Below, in pieces: positions 15,151 to 22,745 of a stretch of DNA of 47,551 nt. A program made the position numbers and the translations under genes. The notes beneath the pieces are model-generated. The model did no database searches and was not told where the DNA came from. It was given only the letters and a program-made list of their open reading frames with translations. The number at the start of each line of letters is the position of its first letter. Within the stretch, counting starts at the first letter, position 1. Source of the stretch: Natronosalvus halobius (GTDB taxonomy: Archaea > Halobacteriota > Halobacteria > Halobacteriales > Natrialbaceae); assembly GCF_024138145.1 (NCBI RefSeq), contig NZ_CP099999.1, positions 1 to 47,551 of the forward strand. The letters are read 5' to 3'.

Positions 15151-16131
15151 TTAGTCGCTCGTGGACGCCGTCTTCTGTCGGTCGCGTTCGTCGTATCGGT
15201 GGCCGTTCTCCTCGGGTTCAAACAGGTCTTTGGCCTGTTCGAGGCGCTGGAAAATGGCCTGTTCCTCGTTCGTGAGGACGTCTTCGATTTCCGAGAGTTG
15301 TTCCGAGAGGATAGCGTTCAGAACGCGCTCGGATTTCAGTTCCTCCTCGAGTTCGGTCTTATCGTTCTCGAGTTGTCGAATCTCGGATTTGCTCTTTCGC
15401 TCCGAGGGGACGATCTCGTAGTCGGCCACTCGACCAGGGTTGTTTACCTCGCGGATTTCAGAGGCCCGAACCGAGACTTCGCCCGTGAGTTCGTCCCAGA
15501 CAGCAGAATCGTCGTCTGGCACCTCCCAGAAAATTAGGTCATCGGGGAGTCGGTGATCGGCGTCTCGACGCTTCGGGTCGTCCGCGTTGAGTTTTGGCCG
15601 CCAGAACAGCCCGAGGGCCTGGTGATCTTTCAGTTGGGGGACGAGCGTCGTCCCGTCGTCGGTGAGCTGTGTATTCGATCGGTCGAATCGAACGACACGG
15701 CGTTTGTTGCCTTCCTCACGCTCGAGCGTGATCTGTATCTCGCCCGATTTCGCGTCCTGTTTCGCCTTGAACCAGACGCCGCCAGTCACGCAGACGAGGC
15801 CGAACCCGGCCCACTCTGCGTACTCGGCGTAGATGGCTTCAGTCGGTCGGCCGGTCGCCGCTACCTGGTAGATCGCCACGGCGAGATACACTGCGAGAAC
15901 GACGACCGAGGCGAGCACCGCTTTCGTCATCGGTGTCTGCCTCGAGACGCGCCCCCGGAAGCCGACTCGACGATGACGCGGGTCCGAGCCGACGGACAGG
16001 CGGTCGTCAGTGCTTTCGGTATCGTGAGGGTCGTCTCCTGCCGATGTGAACTTGAGGATCGCCCAGTAGAGGATGCCGAGACCGATGAGGAACGCCAATC
16101 CACCTGCAACCCCAGAGAGGACGTCGATCAC
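15151..16131 (-). CDS. Membrane protein with cytoplasmic coiled coil (326 aa)
   Basis: Three hydrophobic helices are visible near residues 7-27, 70-90 and 107-122. A mixed soluble domain (~125-235) follows, then a long charged coiled coil (~238-300, SEIRQLENDKTELEEELKSE) and a basic/acidic tail. The start codon overlaps the previous gene's stop (ATGA-type). Likely a structural component that oligomerises through its coiled coil. No named family recognised. Confidence 0.75.
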   Translation of the reverse strand: MIDVLSGVAGGLAFLIGLGILYWAILKFTSAGDDPHDTESTDDRLSVGSDPRHRRVGFRGRVSRQTPMTKAVLASVVVLAVYLAVAIYQVAATGRPTEAIYAEYAEWAGFGLVCVTGGVWFKAKQDAKSGEIQITLEREEGNKRRVVRFDRSNTQLTDDGTTLVPQLKDHQALGLFWRPKLNADDPKRRDADHRLPDDLIFWEVPDDDSAVWDELTGEVSVRASEIREVNNPGRVADYEIVPSERKSKSEIRQLENDKTELEEELKSERVLNAILSEQLSEIEDVLTNEEQAIFQRLEQAKDLFEPEENGHRYDERDRQKTASTSD

Positions 16132-16793
16132 AAGTCATCACCGTCCTCGTCGTCGTTCATGACGGCCTCGACGGTCGCTTCGACCTGTGCCTGTGCTTCC
16201 GGCGGTGGGCCGTCGTCGTAGTTCGCGAAGTCGTACTCGGTCGCGTCGGGATCCTCGCCGGCCAGCACCGCCTGTGCTCGCGAGTGGAGTTCGTAGCCGC
16301 GTTTCAGGAACTCGCCGTAGGAGTCCTGGTAGGCGTCGAGTTCCTCGAGGACGACGTGACAGTCGTGTTCGATCGCCAGATCCGAGAGCTGGTCGACGAG
16401 GTCGTCGTCGGTCTCGGCGGTCTTGATAATTCGCTCGAGGGTTTTCGTCACCGAGTGACGCTTGAGCATCGGACAGGCGACGCCATAATGCGGGCACTGC
16501 TCGCAGTCTTCGGGGAAGGCCGCCTCGCCGTTATCGACCCCCCGGTGGTTCCGCATCTTGTGTTTCTTTTTCAGCGACCGGAGTCGGGATTTGACGGCCG
16601 ACCCCACGTTGCCGTCGGGCAGGGTGACGCTCTCGGTGAGCCACGCGTCGATCTCGGCGTGGAGTTCGGGTGCGTCGTCGCGAAGGTATTCGTATTTGTT
16701 GAACAGCCGCGTCCGAAGTTCGGACAGTTCCGTCCGCTGTTGCTCGGTTGGGCTGGCGTCGGTACGACTCGTCGGGTGGGTGTAGGTACTCAT
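16128..16793 (-). CDS. Soluble cysteine-cluster protein of the translocation cluster (221 aa)
   Basis: No membrane segment is present. A central CEQCPHYGVACPMLKRH segment (residues ~97-113) holds three cysteines and two histidines and should bind zinc. The flanks are helical, and a basic patch just before it (RLRSLKKKHKMRNHR) could touch nucleic acid. The C-terminus is very acidic. It overlaps both neighbouring genes by four bases, so it is made with the membrane proteins. Possibly a substrate adaptor. Confidence 0.7.
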   Translation of the reverse strand: MSTYTHPTSRTDASPTEQQRTELSELRTRLFNKYEYLRDDAPELHAEIDAWLTESVTLPDGNVGSAVKSRLRSLKKKHKMRNHRGVDNGEAAFPEDCEQCPHYGVACPMLKRHSVTKTLERIIKTAETDDDLVDQLSDLAIEHDCHVVLEELDAYQDSYGEFLKRGYELHSRAQAVLAGEDPDATEYDFANYDDGPPPEAQAQVEATVEAVMNDDEDGDDL

Positions 16794-17011
16794 AGGTCGA
16801 GTGTTGTTGGTGGTGTTACCTCGAGCGGGAACGCCGGGGCGTCGTCGACGGGCACGACGACGATTGCGCCCGAGTCGCAGAAGGCGACGAACTCCTCGAC
16901 GCCGCGAAGCGGGTTCGACGGCGATCGGGAGAATCGGACGGGAAAATACAGTTGGATCGATCGTTTGTTTCGGGTGACGGTGCCTGTGGTGTGGTCGGTG
17001 TACTGTCTCAT
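16790..17011 (-). CDS. Small hypothetical protein (73 aa)
   Basis: The ATG at 17011 gives MRQYTDHTTGTVTRNKRSIQ and so on. The longer frame starting at 17245 runs across the oppositely phased neighbouring gene and is not believed. The product looks beta-rich with one free Cys and no membrane helix. Its stop overlaps the next start. A 47-bp gap separates it from the upstream gene. Confidence 0.55.
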   Translation of the reverse strand: MRQYTDHTTGTVTRNKRSIQLYFPVRFSRSPSNPLRGVEEFVAFCDSGAIVVVPVDDAPAFPLEVTPPTTLDL

Positions 17012-17058
17012 GTCATCGTTCAGTGGGGAGTTATAACCGCTCTCGAAAGGAAAATCGG

Positions 17059-17373
17059 TCAACCTGAGCGATTGACGGGTGACCAATTGGCCGCGCGCTT
17101 GCGCCATCCACCGGTCTCTTCCCGAAGGTCTGACTCGTCGATACGCCGGGCGTTCGAGAACGCGAAGTACGAGCCTGCCGCGAGGACCATGACACCGGCG
17201 ACGGTGTAGCCTCCGATAATCATGAACGAACCGATGAGCACCCACGTGAGGTTCATCGGAATCCGGACCATCGACTCGAGGCAGCGCGACTCGCTGTAGA
17301 AGTGCCGGCTCAACAGCAATCCGAGGGCGAGCCCTCCAAAGATAATCACGCCCGCAACGGCCATCTCACTCAT
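17059..17373 (-). CDS. Two-helix membrane protein (104 aa)
   Basis: Hydrophobic helices lie at ~4-22 (MAVAGVIIFGGLALGLLL) and ~42-70 (LTWVLIGSFMIIGGYTVAGV), followed by a basic soluble tail rich in Arg and Trp. Size and topology resemble the small VirB3-like or pilin-like subunits of secretion systems, but this is analogy only. Overlaps the gene upstream by eight bases. Confidence 0.7.
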   Translation of the reverse strand: MSEMAVAGVIIFGGLALGLLLSRHFYSESRCLESMVRIPMNLTWVLIGSFMIIGGYTVAGVMVLAAGSYFAFSNARRIDESDLREETGGWRKRAANWSPVNRSG

Positions 17374-17653
17374 CGTTGTTCACCTCTCGCGTGTTGTCGG
17401 TTCGCGTCTCCCGTTTCGACGTCCGGCTGAACGGGTTGAGTCCTCGCGAACGCCGACGTCGGCGCTTGTCCTTCCGGGCGTTTTTCCCCTGGTTCGTGAC
17501 GAGGATGTACTCCGGGAAGAACTCGATAGCGGCGTAGACCGTGAGGATAATGAACGCGATCGTCAGTGCGAGAACCCAGCCACCCGGGTTCAGTAAGCTC
17601 ACTGCGAGGACTGTCAGGATTAGAATCGCCGTAATCGTCTGTCCAAGATTCAT
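17366..17653 (-). CDS. Small membrane protein with basic tail (95 aa)
   Basis: The ATG at 17653 is chosen (MNLGQTITAILILTVLAVSL); it overlaps the preceding stop, whereas a start at 17740 would lie inside that gene. Two hydrophobic helices are followed by a strongly basic tail (KDKRRRRRSRGLNPFSRTSK), so the tail should be cytoplasmic by the positive-inside rule. Probably a small structural partner of the cluster. Confidence 0.7.
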   Translation of the reverse strand: MNLGQTITAILILTVLAVSLLNPGGWVLALTIAFIILTVYAAIEFFPEYILVTNQGKNARKDKRRRRRSRGLNPFSRTSKRETRTDNTREVNNDE

Positions 17654-18909
17654 AGCCGGACCCCCGCGAGCGGCGTGAGCCAGAGCAAGTCGAAGTTGAA
17701 GTTGAACAGGTCCGACCAGCTCGAGGCGTACGAGCGCCACTCGTGTTTCGCCTTGTCGATCGAGTTCGGGTTCGCCGTGAACTCGACCTCAATGTCTCCC
17801 TTGTCGTAGCCATCCGTATCGAAGTGGAACTGGACGGCCGCCCCACCGTCGACGGTTCGGTAAAACGCTGGGTCGGCACTGTCGGTCGTGATTGGGCGCC
17901 ACTCACCGTCGTTGATCTGGTAGACGGCAGTCCACTCGTCGATCGACTGTCCATCGCTGTGTTCGAGCGGGACGGTGACGATCGACCCCTCGCTCGAGTT
18001 GATCTGATAGGTTCGTTGCTCGAGCGAGTCGTCTTTCAGCGGCGCCGTAATTCGATCGAGGACACCGCCACTGGTCTGCTCGTCTTTCCAGGCGATGCCG
18101 AGGACGCGCATCCGGTTCGGTGCGAACGTCAACTCGTCTTCGGCGTCGATCCGGAACGTGATCTCCGTGTAGGACTGGTCGGTGTCGAAATCGTGGACGT
18201 TTCGCCACATTGAGTCAGTGTCACCGTCAGCGGCCGAGACCTCGCCGACCTCTGCGGGCGGAATGGTCTCAGGATGGACTTTGACGGTCATGTCGACACA
18301 GTAGTTGTTGGGGTTCTCGACCGACAGGCGGACGAACGCGTCCGTCTCCTCGAGCGTCGTCTTCACGTTCCGGTCAGTCGATTCGATGACGCCGTGTTCC
18401 TCGAAGTCGGTCGCGTAGCTATCGTCGGAGAGGTAGTCGTGGGTGACGTCGGCGCAGATCCGTTCCTCGTCGTCCTCCTGGGCGAACGCCGTTCCGGCGA
18501 CGAACACCACACTCGAGAGGAGACAGACCGTCAGTCCCAGTACTACGAGGCCGCGAACCGAGACGAGGCCGCGTCGTCGTTCCGAAGGCGAGCGCCCCGG
18601 GATGAGGCGGAGATACAGACCGTGAACCCACTCGCCGAACTTCCCCGACCAGAGCCACGACATGCCGTCACGGAGGTCCTCAACGGGGAGGATGACGCTC
18701 GCCACGATGAACGCTCCGACGCCCGCGAGGGCGGCGATCACCCATGCGTCGCTTGCCGCAGAGGCGATGGCGAACAGGAAAAACAGCGCTACGACGAGCA
18801 CCTTCCCGATCACGACGAACACCGACCGCTCGGCTCGGCGGATGGCGTTCGCAATATCAGTTCGCCGGCCACGGCCTCGAGGACCGCTCCCCGATCCTTT
18901 CCAGGGCAT
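17650..18909 (-). CDS. Membrane protein with large exported beta domain (419 aa)
   Basis: Residues ~1-27 are basic. Helices follow at ~30-52, ~57-75 and ~118-140 (GLVVLGLTVCLLSSVVFVAG), the last ending in an AFAQ signal-peptidase-like site. About 275 residues of beta-rich, Asp/Glu-rich extracellular sequence follow, with two cysteines (ERICADV, NYCVDM) that could form a disulfide, and the end is hydrophobic (FDLLWLTPLAGVRL). This would be a surface-exposed part of the machine. Family unknown. Overlaps genes on both sides. Confidence 0.75.
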   Translation of the reverse strand: MPWKGSGSGPRGRGRRTDIANAIRRAERSVFVVIGKVLVVALFFLFAIASAASDAWVIAALAGVGAFIVASVILPVEDLRDGMSWLWSGKFGEWVHGLYLRLIPGRSPSERRRGLVSVRGLVVLGLTVCLLSSVVFVAGTAFAQEDDEERICADVTHDYLSDDSYATDFEEHGVIESTDRNVKTTLEETDAFVRLSVENPNNYCVDMTVKVHPETIPPAEVGEVSAADGDTDSMWRNVHDFDTDQSYTEITFRIDAEDELTFAPNRMRVLGIAWKDEQTSGGVLDRITAPLKDDSLEQRTYQINSSEGSIVTVPLEHSDGQSIDEWTAVYQINDGEWRPITTDSADPAFYRTVDGGAAVQFHFDTDGYDKGDIEVEFTANPNSIDKAKHEWRSYASSWSDLFNFNFDLLWLTPLAGVRL

Positions 18910-19268
18910 TAGTCATCCCCTCGACGAATGCGGTACTTTCCACTCTTTTTCATTCCCGGGAGCGATGCTGATTTGGCCCGGTCGTATTTGTTGCCGAACC
19001 ACTCGTTCCACCGGAGGATGCCAATCAACAGGAAGATTCCCCAGAAGAACACGAACACGGCCGTCACGAGGCCGGTGAACAGGCCCGTGAAGATCGACCA
19101 CCCGATGAGGATGATCGATCCTTTGACCTGTTCTTCGGCGGTCCCGAACCCCAGCGCCTGGGGGAGTGCCCTGACTGTGAGGTCGAGGAACCAGTCCGGA
19201 AGGAAGTCTGACAGCGATACCTCACCGATGAATTTGCGTGCGTTTTTGATGATTCCCATGTTGGTCAC
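18909..19268 (-). CDS. Small membrane protein (119 aa)
   Basis: After an amphipathic N-terminus come two hydrophobic helices (~50-66 GSIILIGWSIFTGLFTG and ~68-86 VTAVFVFFWGIFLLIGIL), then a basic tail (MKKSGKYRIRRGDD). An internal ATG four codons in is an alternative start. It overlaps neighbours on both sides by one to four bases. Likely a structural subunit of the membrane complex. Confidence 0.72.
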   Translation of the reverse strand: MTNMGIIKNARKFIGEVSLSDFLPDWFLDLTVRALPQALGFGTAEEQVKGSIILIGWSIFTGLFTGLVTAVFVFFWGIFLLIGILRWNEWFGNKYDRAKSASLPGMKKSGKYRIRRGDD

Positions 19269-19456
19269 CTCTTTTTTCGCGGTCCCGGAGATCCCCGCCC
19301 TCGACCGGGGATGAGCTTGCCGAGGAACCAGCGAAGTCGCCGGAATTGTGTCTGAAACCAGTTCTCATGTGCGCGATGGCCGTGGTCGGCCTGTTCCCGG
19401 TAATCGAGTTTCGAGAACCGCCCCTCGCGATCGCGCTTACGTCGCTTCCGGGCCAT
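19265..19456 (-). CDS. Small very basic protein (63 aa)
   Basis: MARKRRKRDREGRFSKLDYR and so on is rich in Arg and Lys, unusual for haloarchaea, whose proteins are normally acidic. It ends GSPGPRKKR. The charge suggests binding to nucleic acid or to the negatively charged membrane or acidic partner proteins. Start and stop overlap both neighbours, so it is a genuine member of the operon. Confidence 0.65.
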   Translation of the reverse strand: MARKRRKRDREGRFSKLDYREQADHGHRAHENWFQTQFRRLRWFLGKLIPGRGRGSPGPRKKR

Positions 19457-20130
19457 TAGTTCCCGAGAAGGAGCTGGAGGACGTGTTCGGCATCCTCGCC
19501 GAAACGCAGGTAGTTGAAGTACTTCCCCTGGAGTTCGCTGATATACTCCTGGTCGGGGAGTTCGTGTCCCTCGCCGTCCTCGCCGATGAACGTCTGGCGG
19601 AACTCGAGGAGTTCGTCCGGCGCCGACTCAGCAGCCTGGTTCCGGATTTCGAGGTGGTAGTCGGCGTCGTCGACTTCGCCATCGTGCCACTCGAGGTGGT
19701 CGAACGTCTCCGTCTCGTCGTCATACCCGACCTCGATATGGGTCTCGTACGGCTCGAACGGATCTGGAAGAACACGCCGCGTCTGTGCGACCGTGACGTT
19801 GATGTTCGCCGCCCCGATCGGCTGGACGTCGTACTCGTCGGTGAGCCAGTTCCCATACGAGACCCACGCGTCGGCATTCGCGTTGAACTCGTTTTGCATC
19901 GCCCCGGCTAGTCGTTCCGGGTCCTCTCGGCGCCCGATCGTCCCGAACGCCGAGGACATCATTCCGGAAAAAAACGCCCAGTTATCCCCGCCTTCTGCGA
20001 CGCCGTCGGCGAGGATACCCTGTCTCGATTCGGTCTCGGTCTGTGCGCTAACCGGCGTCGCGAAGCCTGCGGAAGCCACCGCAAGTCCGGACAACCGGAG
20101 GAACCGTCGTCTGCTGGTGTTGGGTTTCAT
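19456..20130 (-). CDS. Tat-exported protein of unknown function (224 aa)
   Basis: The N-terminus SRRRFLRLSGLAVASAG is a clear twin-arginine signal, with a cleavage-like PVSAQ near residue 29. The mature part is acidic, with a mixed beta/helical pattern and no cysteines. It is the first gene of the tightly packed cluster that runs to 9515, so the exported protein is probably a component or substrate of the machine. A tRNA-like minihelix lies eight bases upstream. Family not recognised. Confidence 0.78.
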   Translation of the reverse strand: MKPNTSRRRFLRLSGLAVASAGFATPVSAQTETESRQGILADGVAEGGDNWAFFSGMMSSAFGTIGRREDPERLAGAMQNEFNANADAWVSYGNWLTDEYDVQPIGAANINVTVAQTRRVLPDPFEPYETHIEVGYDDETETFDHLEWHDGEVDDADYHLEIRNQAAESAPDELLEFRQTFIGEDGEGHELPDQEYISELQGKYFNYLRFGEDAEHVLQLLLGN

Positions 20131-20137
20131 TGTGGTA

Positions 20138-20175
20138 TGCGCCCGGCGGGATTTGAACCCGCTCCTGCGGGGCGC
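20138..20175 (-). other. tRNA-like minihelix (acceptor plus T arm only)
   Basis: On the minus strand GCGCCCC, a 6-nt linker, the T arm GCGGG-TTCAAAT-CCCGC, then CGGGCGC and A follow each other. This is a tRNA T arm with canonical TTCAAAT loop and a 7-nt acceptor of which six pairs form; D and anticodon arms are missing. It lies just before the start of the exported-protein gene. It could be a processing signal, an att remnant or a degenerate tRNA. No complete tRNA could be folded from the surrounding sequence. Confidence 0.5.
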
Positions 20176-20236
20176 GAAAGGTACGGAAGAGGTGAGTGGT
20201 GAGCAGTCGGCGGGAGCCGGTCGTCGAAGGTGGAAA

Positions 20237-20257
20237 CGCCCTGTGAAAAGCAGGGCG
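20237..20257 (-). terminator. Stem-loop terminator
   Basis: CGCCCTG and CAGGGCG form a perfect 7-bp stem with a 7-nt loop, followed on the minus strand by TTTCC. It lies 63 bp after the stop of the 134-aa gene and would separate it from the translocation cluster. Confidence 0.5.
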
Positions 20258-20319
20258 GGCCAACACCACCCCCAAGCCCCGATACTTAGAGCGCGCCTCG
20301 AGACGAGGGCGCGGACTAT

Positions 20320-20724
20320 CTACTCCGAGGCACGGCCGGTCCGGCACTCGACTGGAACGCGATCGAGATCGGCGGCCAGCCGTTCGGCCTCCTCGAAGGC
20401 TGCCTCCCGCTCGAGAGGCGCCTCCGTGACTCGTCGGGAGCGGCCGTCAGGCGTCTGGTGGTGAACGTGCCAGCCAGCCGTGAGCGACGTTGAGCGGGCG
20501 ACGACGCGCTCTTCCGTCTCCTTGCCGTCGGCACGCGTCCAGATTTTGCGGAAGACGCTGTTTTCGTCACGAACAAAGTCGCCGTCTACCTCAAGCGGGT
20601 CGATCGTCGGGAAGCCGATCTGCTCGGAGACCGTGTTGACGAGCTCGGCGAGTGCGTCCGATTTGGTCCGCTCGGTCGTTCGGGAAACGGTACTGTGCTG
20701 CCGGGTGGCTGGCTGGGTAGCCAT
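20320..20724 (-). CDS. Hypothetical protein (134 aa)
   Basis: MATQPATRQHSTVSRTTERT begins a soluble protein. The first ~25 residues look disordered, the centre is beta-rich (DGDFVRDENSVFRKIWTRAD) and the C-terminal part is helical (EREAAFEEAERLAADLD). It has no cysteine pair or membrane helix. It stands alone between longer gaps, unlike the overlapping genes on either side. Not recognised. Confidence 0.65.
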   Translation of the reverse strand: MATQPATRQHSTVSRTTERTKSDALAELVNTVSEQIGFPTIDPLEVDGDFVRDENSVFRKIWTRADGKETEERVVARSTSLTAGWHVHHQTPDGRSRRVTEAPLEREAAFEEAERLAADLDRVPVECRTGRASE

Positions 20725-20804
20725 AGGCGCTCTCGAGGAGTCGAACCTCTAACTCGGCCTGAGTACCGAAAGAACGCGTTCCGCTGGTGGTCGTGAGTCT
20801 GTGC

Positions 20805-21869
20805 TTAGGCCGAGAGTCGGCGCCGCGAGACGACGAGGCCGCCCGCGATGAGCGCCCCACCGAAGCCGCCGGTGAGGAAGCCGCCCAGGTACGGCACGTT
20901 GTGCATCGAGATGCCGTAGGACTGGAGCATCGAGTAGCCCAGGTCCTGGAGCGTGCTGGCGTCGACGTCCTGGCCGGAGATGAGCGAGACGTCGACGGTC
21001 TCCTCGCCTTCGTGGTCGTCGCCGAGGTTGACGTCCATCTCTCCGCCCTCGTGGGCGACGATGTAGCTGTCGTTCTCGTCGACCTCGTCGCCGGTGATCT
21101 TCTCACCGGCTTCGCCCTTGAAGACGTAGACGGGCTCATCGTCGAGGCTCGAGAGCATCAGGAGGCCGACGCGGTCGCCGTCCTCGGCGTTCTCGAGTGA
21201 GGCGTCCAGCACGTCCGCGACGTCGCCGTCAGCGTAGACCTTGACGTCGGTGTTCTGGCCGTCGATGCCGATCTCGTCCTCGATCTCGGCCTGGTCCTCG
21301 AGGTCGTTGTTCCAGAGCGCGAGACTGGAGAGTGAGAACCAGCCGTCGTCTTCTTCCGCCTGCTCGAACTCGGTCAGGAGCGTGCTGTCGCTCGAGTCGA
21401 TGTGGCGAACCGCGTGCGTGTTCGCGAACTCGAGGTCGACGGTGAACGTCTCCATCGCCGTCGTCTCGTTGCCGTCGGCGTCTTCTCCCCAGACGTTGAC
21501 CGTGATGGTCGTGTTCTGGAGGGCGTCACCGGGCAACTTTTCGAGCTCGTCGTGGCTCAGGTTGAGCGTCTGGCTCGTTGCCGTGCCGTTGTCGATCGCG
21601 TCCTCGAGGGCGGCGTACTCAGTTCCGTCGTACGTGACGTTGAGGTGTGCCGTATCGGTTCCGTCGGTGTCGAAGTCGGTCCCGTCGGCCGTGATATCGT
21701 ACTCGAGGTGATCAGATTCGTTCGCCTCGAAGCCGGTGACGAGATCGGTGTCGTCGCCGGCGAGGGTGGTTGTTTCTGCTGCTGCGAAGCCTGCGAACGC
21801 TACCATGCCGCCCGTGATAACCGATAGGACGAGCAGGAGCGTTGCGAGTCGCTTGAAGGTTGCTCTCAT
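20805..21869 (-). CDS. Secreted, C-terminally anchored acidic surface protein (354 aa)
   Basis: An N-terminal Sec-type signal (LATLLLVLSVITGGMVAFAG then FAAAE) is followed by a very acidic Asp/Thr-rich ectodomain with several Asn-X-Ser/Thr sequons. The C-terminus is a glycine-rich hydrophobic helix (GGFLTGGFGGALIAGGLVV) and RRRLSA. This is the architecture of haloarchaeal S-layer-like or viral envelope proteins: exported, glycosylated and membrane-anchored at the C-terminus. No strict sortase/PGF motif is visible. It could be the main envelope protein if the element makes particles. Confidence 0.78.
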   Translation of the reverse strand: MRATFKRLATLLLVLSVITGGMVAFAGFAAAETTTLAGDDTDLVTGFEANESDHLEYDITADGTDFDTDGTDTAHLNVTYDGTEYAALEDAIDNGTATSQTLNLSHDELEKLPGDALQNTTITVNVWGEDADGNETTAMETFTVDLEFANTHAVRHIDSSDSTLLTEFEQAEEDDGWFSLSSLALWNNDLEDQAEIEDEIGIDGQNTDVKVYADGDVADVLDASLENAEDGDRVGLLMLSSLDDEPVYVFKGEAGEKITGDEVDENDSYIVAHEGGEMDVNLGDDHEGEETVDVSLISGQDVDASTLQDLGYSMLQSYGISMHNVPYLGGFLTGGFGGALIAGGLVVSRRRLSA

Positions 21870-21923
21870 TGGAGTGTTGTGAAGGAAGGGTGTAGTTGGA
21901 AGTCGGTGCTCGAGTGGGTGTCT

Positions 21924-21944
21924 CGCCTCAGCCGTACGGAGGCG
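21924..21944. terminator. Stem-loop after the Tat-exported 255-aa gene
   Basis: CGCCTC and GAGGCG form a stem (extended by TC/GA across one mismatch) with a 9-nt loop. It lies about 30 bp beyond the stop of the gene that ends at 21975 (minus strand). No strong T-run follows, so it may be an attenuator rather than a terminator. Confidence 0.35.
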
Positions 21945-21974
21945 GGACCCCTCCAGACTGGTAATTGAGTGGTG

Positions 21975-22742
21975 TCATGCTCGGATCAACTCGTCGTGGT
22001 CGCTGTCCCGCCAGTCGAGCGCGACTCGAAGCCATGCCATCCGGGCATCTCTCGTGCCGTCTTTCCACCAGTATCCCCGTTCTTCGGCGTGCCACGGGTC
22101 GGTGACGGATTCGAGATCCGCATTTCGCCAGACGTCGCGATCGCGCCATCGGGGATGGGCCTCGAGAAACGACTCCAGGCCAGTGAACGTCGACGGAAGC
22201 ACGCCCCGATCCTCGTGCACGAGTTGGTAGTGGTGGTGAGGAGAGACGACATCGAGGACCGGGTGGGTCTCGGCGGCCGTCGCGTCGGCCACGAGTTCGA
22301 TTTCATCTTTGGATTTCGAGACGCCGTAGTGGTGGTATCCCGAGTACAGGATACGTTTCACCTCGCCAGTCTGTCGATCGGCGAACAACGCGTAGGGCTC
22401 GTGGTCGCCCAGGTGGCTGTCCCTCGCGAAGATATCGCCGAGAAACGGGATGGCGTCGATGCTCGAGTCCTGGTGGGTGTATCTGGCCCAGAACAAATAG
22501 ACGCGTTCGTCGTATTCGGCGCTGTCCATCCAACACCCATAGAACCCGAGCAATGCCGCCCGGTCGGCGGGCGTCGTGACGAGCTTCGGCTGATAGGGCT
22601 CGAGGGACTCGACATCGTCACCGGCGGCGACGACGTGATCCGGGAGCCAGTCACCCTCTTGAGCCGACGCCGTCGACCCGACGAGTGCGGTCCCGACGAG
22701 CGCGGCGCCCGCAGTGAGGATCTGGCGGCGTGTGCGTGACAT
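21975..22742 (-). CDS. Tat-exported His-rich protein, NPP1/Vps62-like at low confidence
   Basis: The Tat signal is TRRQILTAGAALVGTALVG with cleavage near STASA. The mature chain (~225 aa) is rich in Trp, His and Asp. The segment HLGDHEPYALFADRQTGEVK, followed by ILYSGYHHYG and SPHHHYQLVHED, recalls the His/Asp-centred metal site of necrosis-inducing-protein/Vps62-like beta-sandwiches, but the resemblance is weak. The gene sits four bases from a subtilase gene and the two are surely co-expressed. Possibly a secreted metal-dependent factor. Confidence 0.7.
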   Translation of the reverse strand: MSRTRRQILTAGAALVGTALVGSTASAQEGDWLPDHVVAAGDDVESLEPYQPKLVTTPADRAALLGFYGCWMDSAEYDERVYLFWARYTHQDSSIDAIPFLGDIFARDSHLGDHEPYALFADRQTGEVKRILYSGYHHYGVSKSKDEIELVADATAAETHPVLDVVSPHHHYQLVHEDRGVLPSTFTGLESFLEAHPRWRDRDVWRNADLESVTDPWHAEERGYWWKDGTRDARMAWLRVALDWRDSDHDELIRA

Positions 22743-22745
22743 GGA

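Noticed and set aside
20726-20749. Second tRNA-like T-loop (GAGG-TTCGACT-CCTC on the minus strand) before the 134-aa gene
   Set aside because: No acceptor stem can be formed and CTCGAGG runs are very common in this DNA, so chance is likely.
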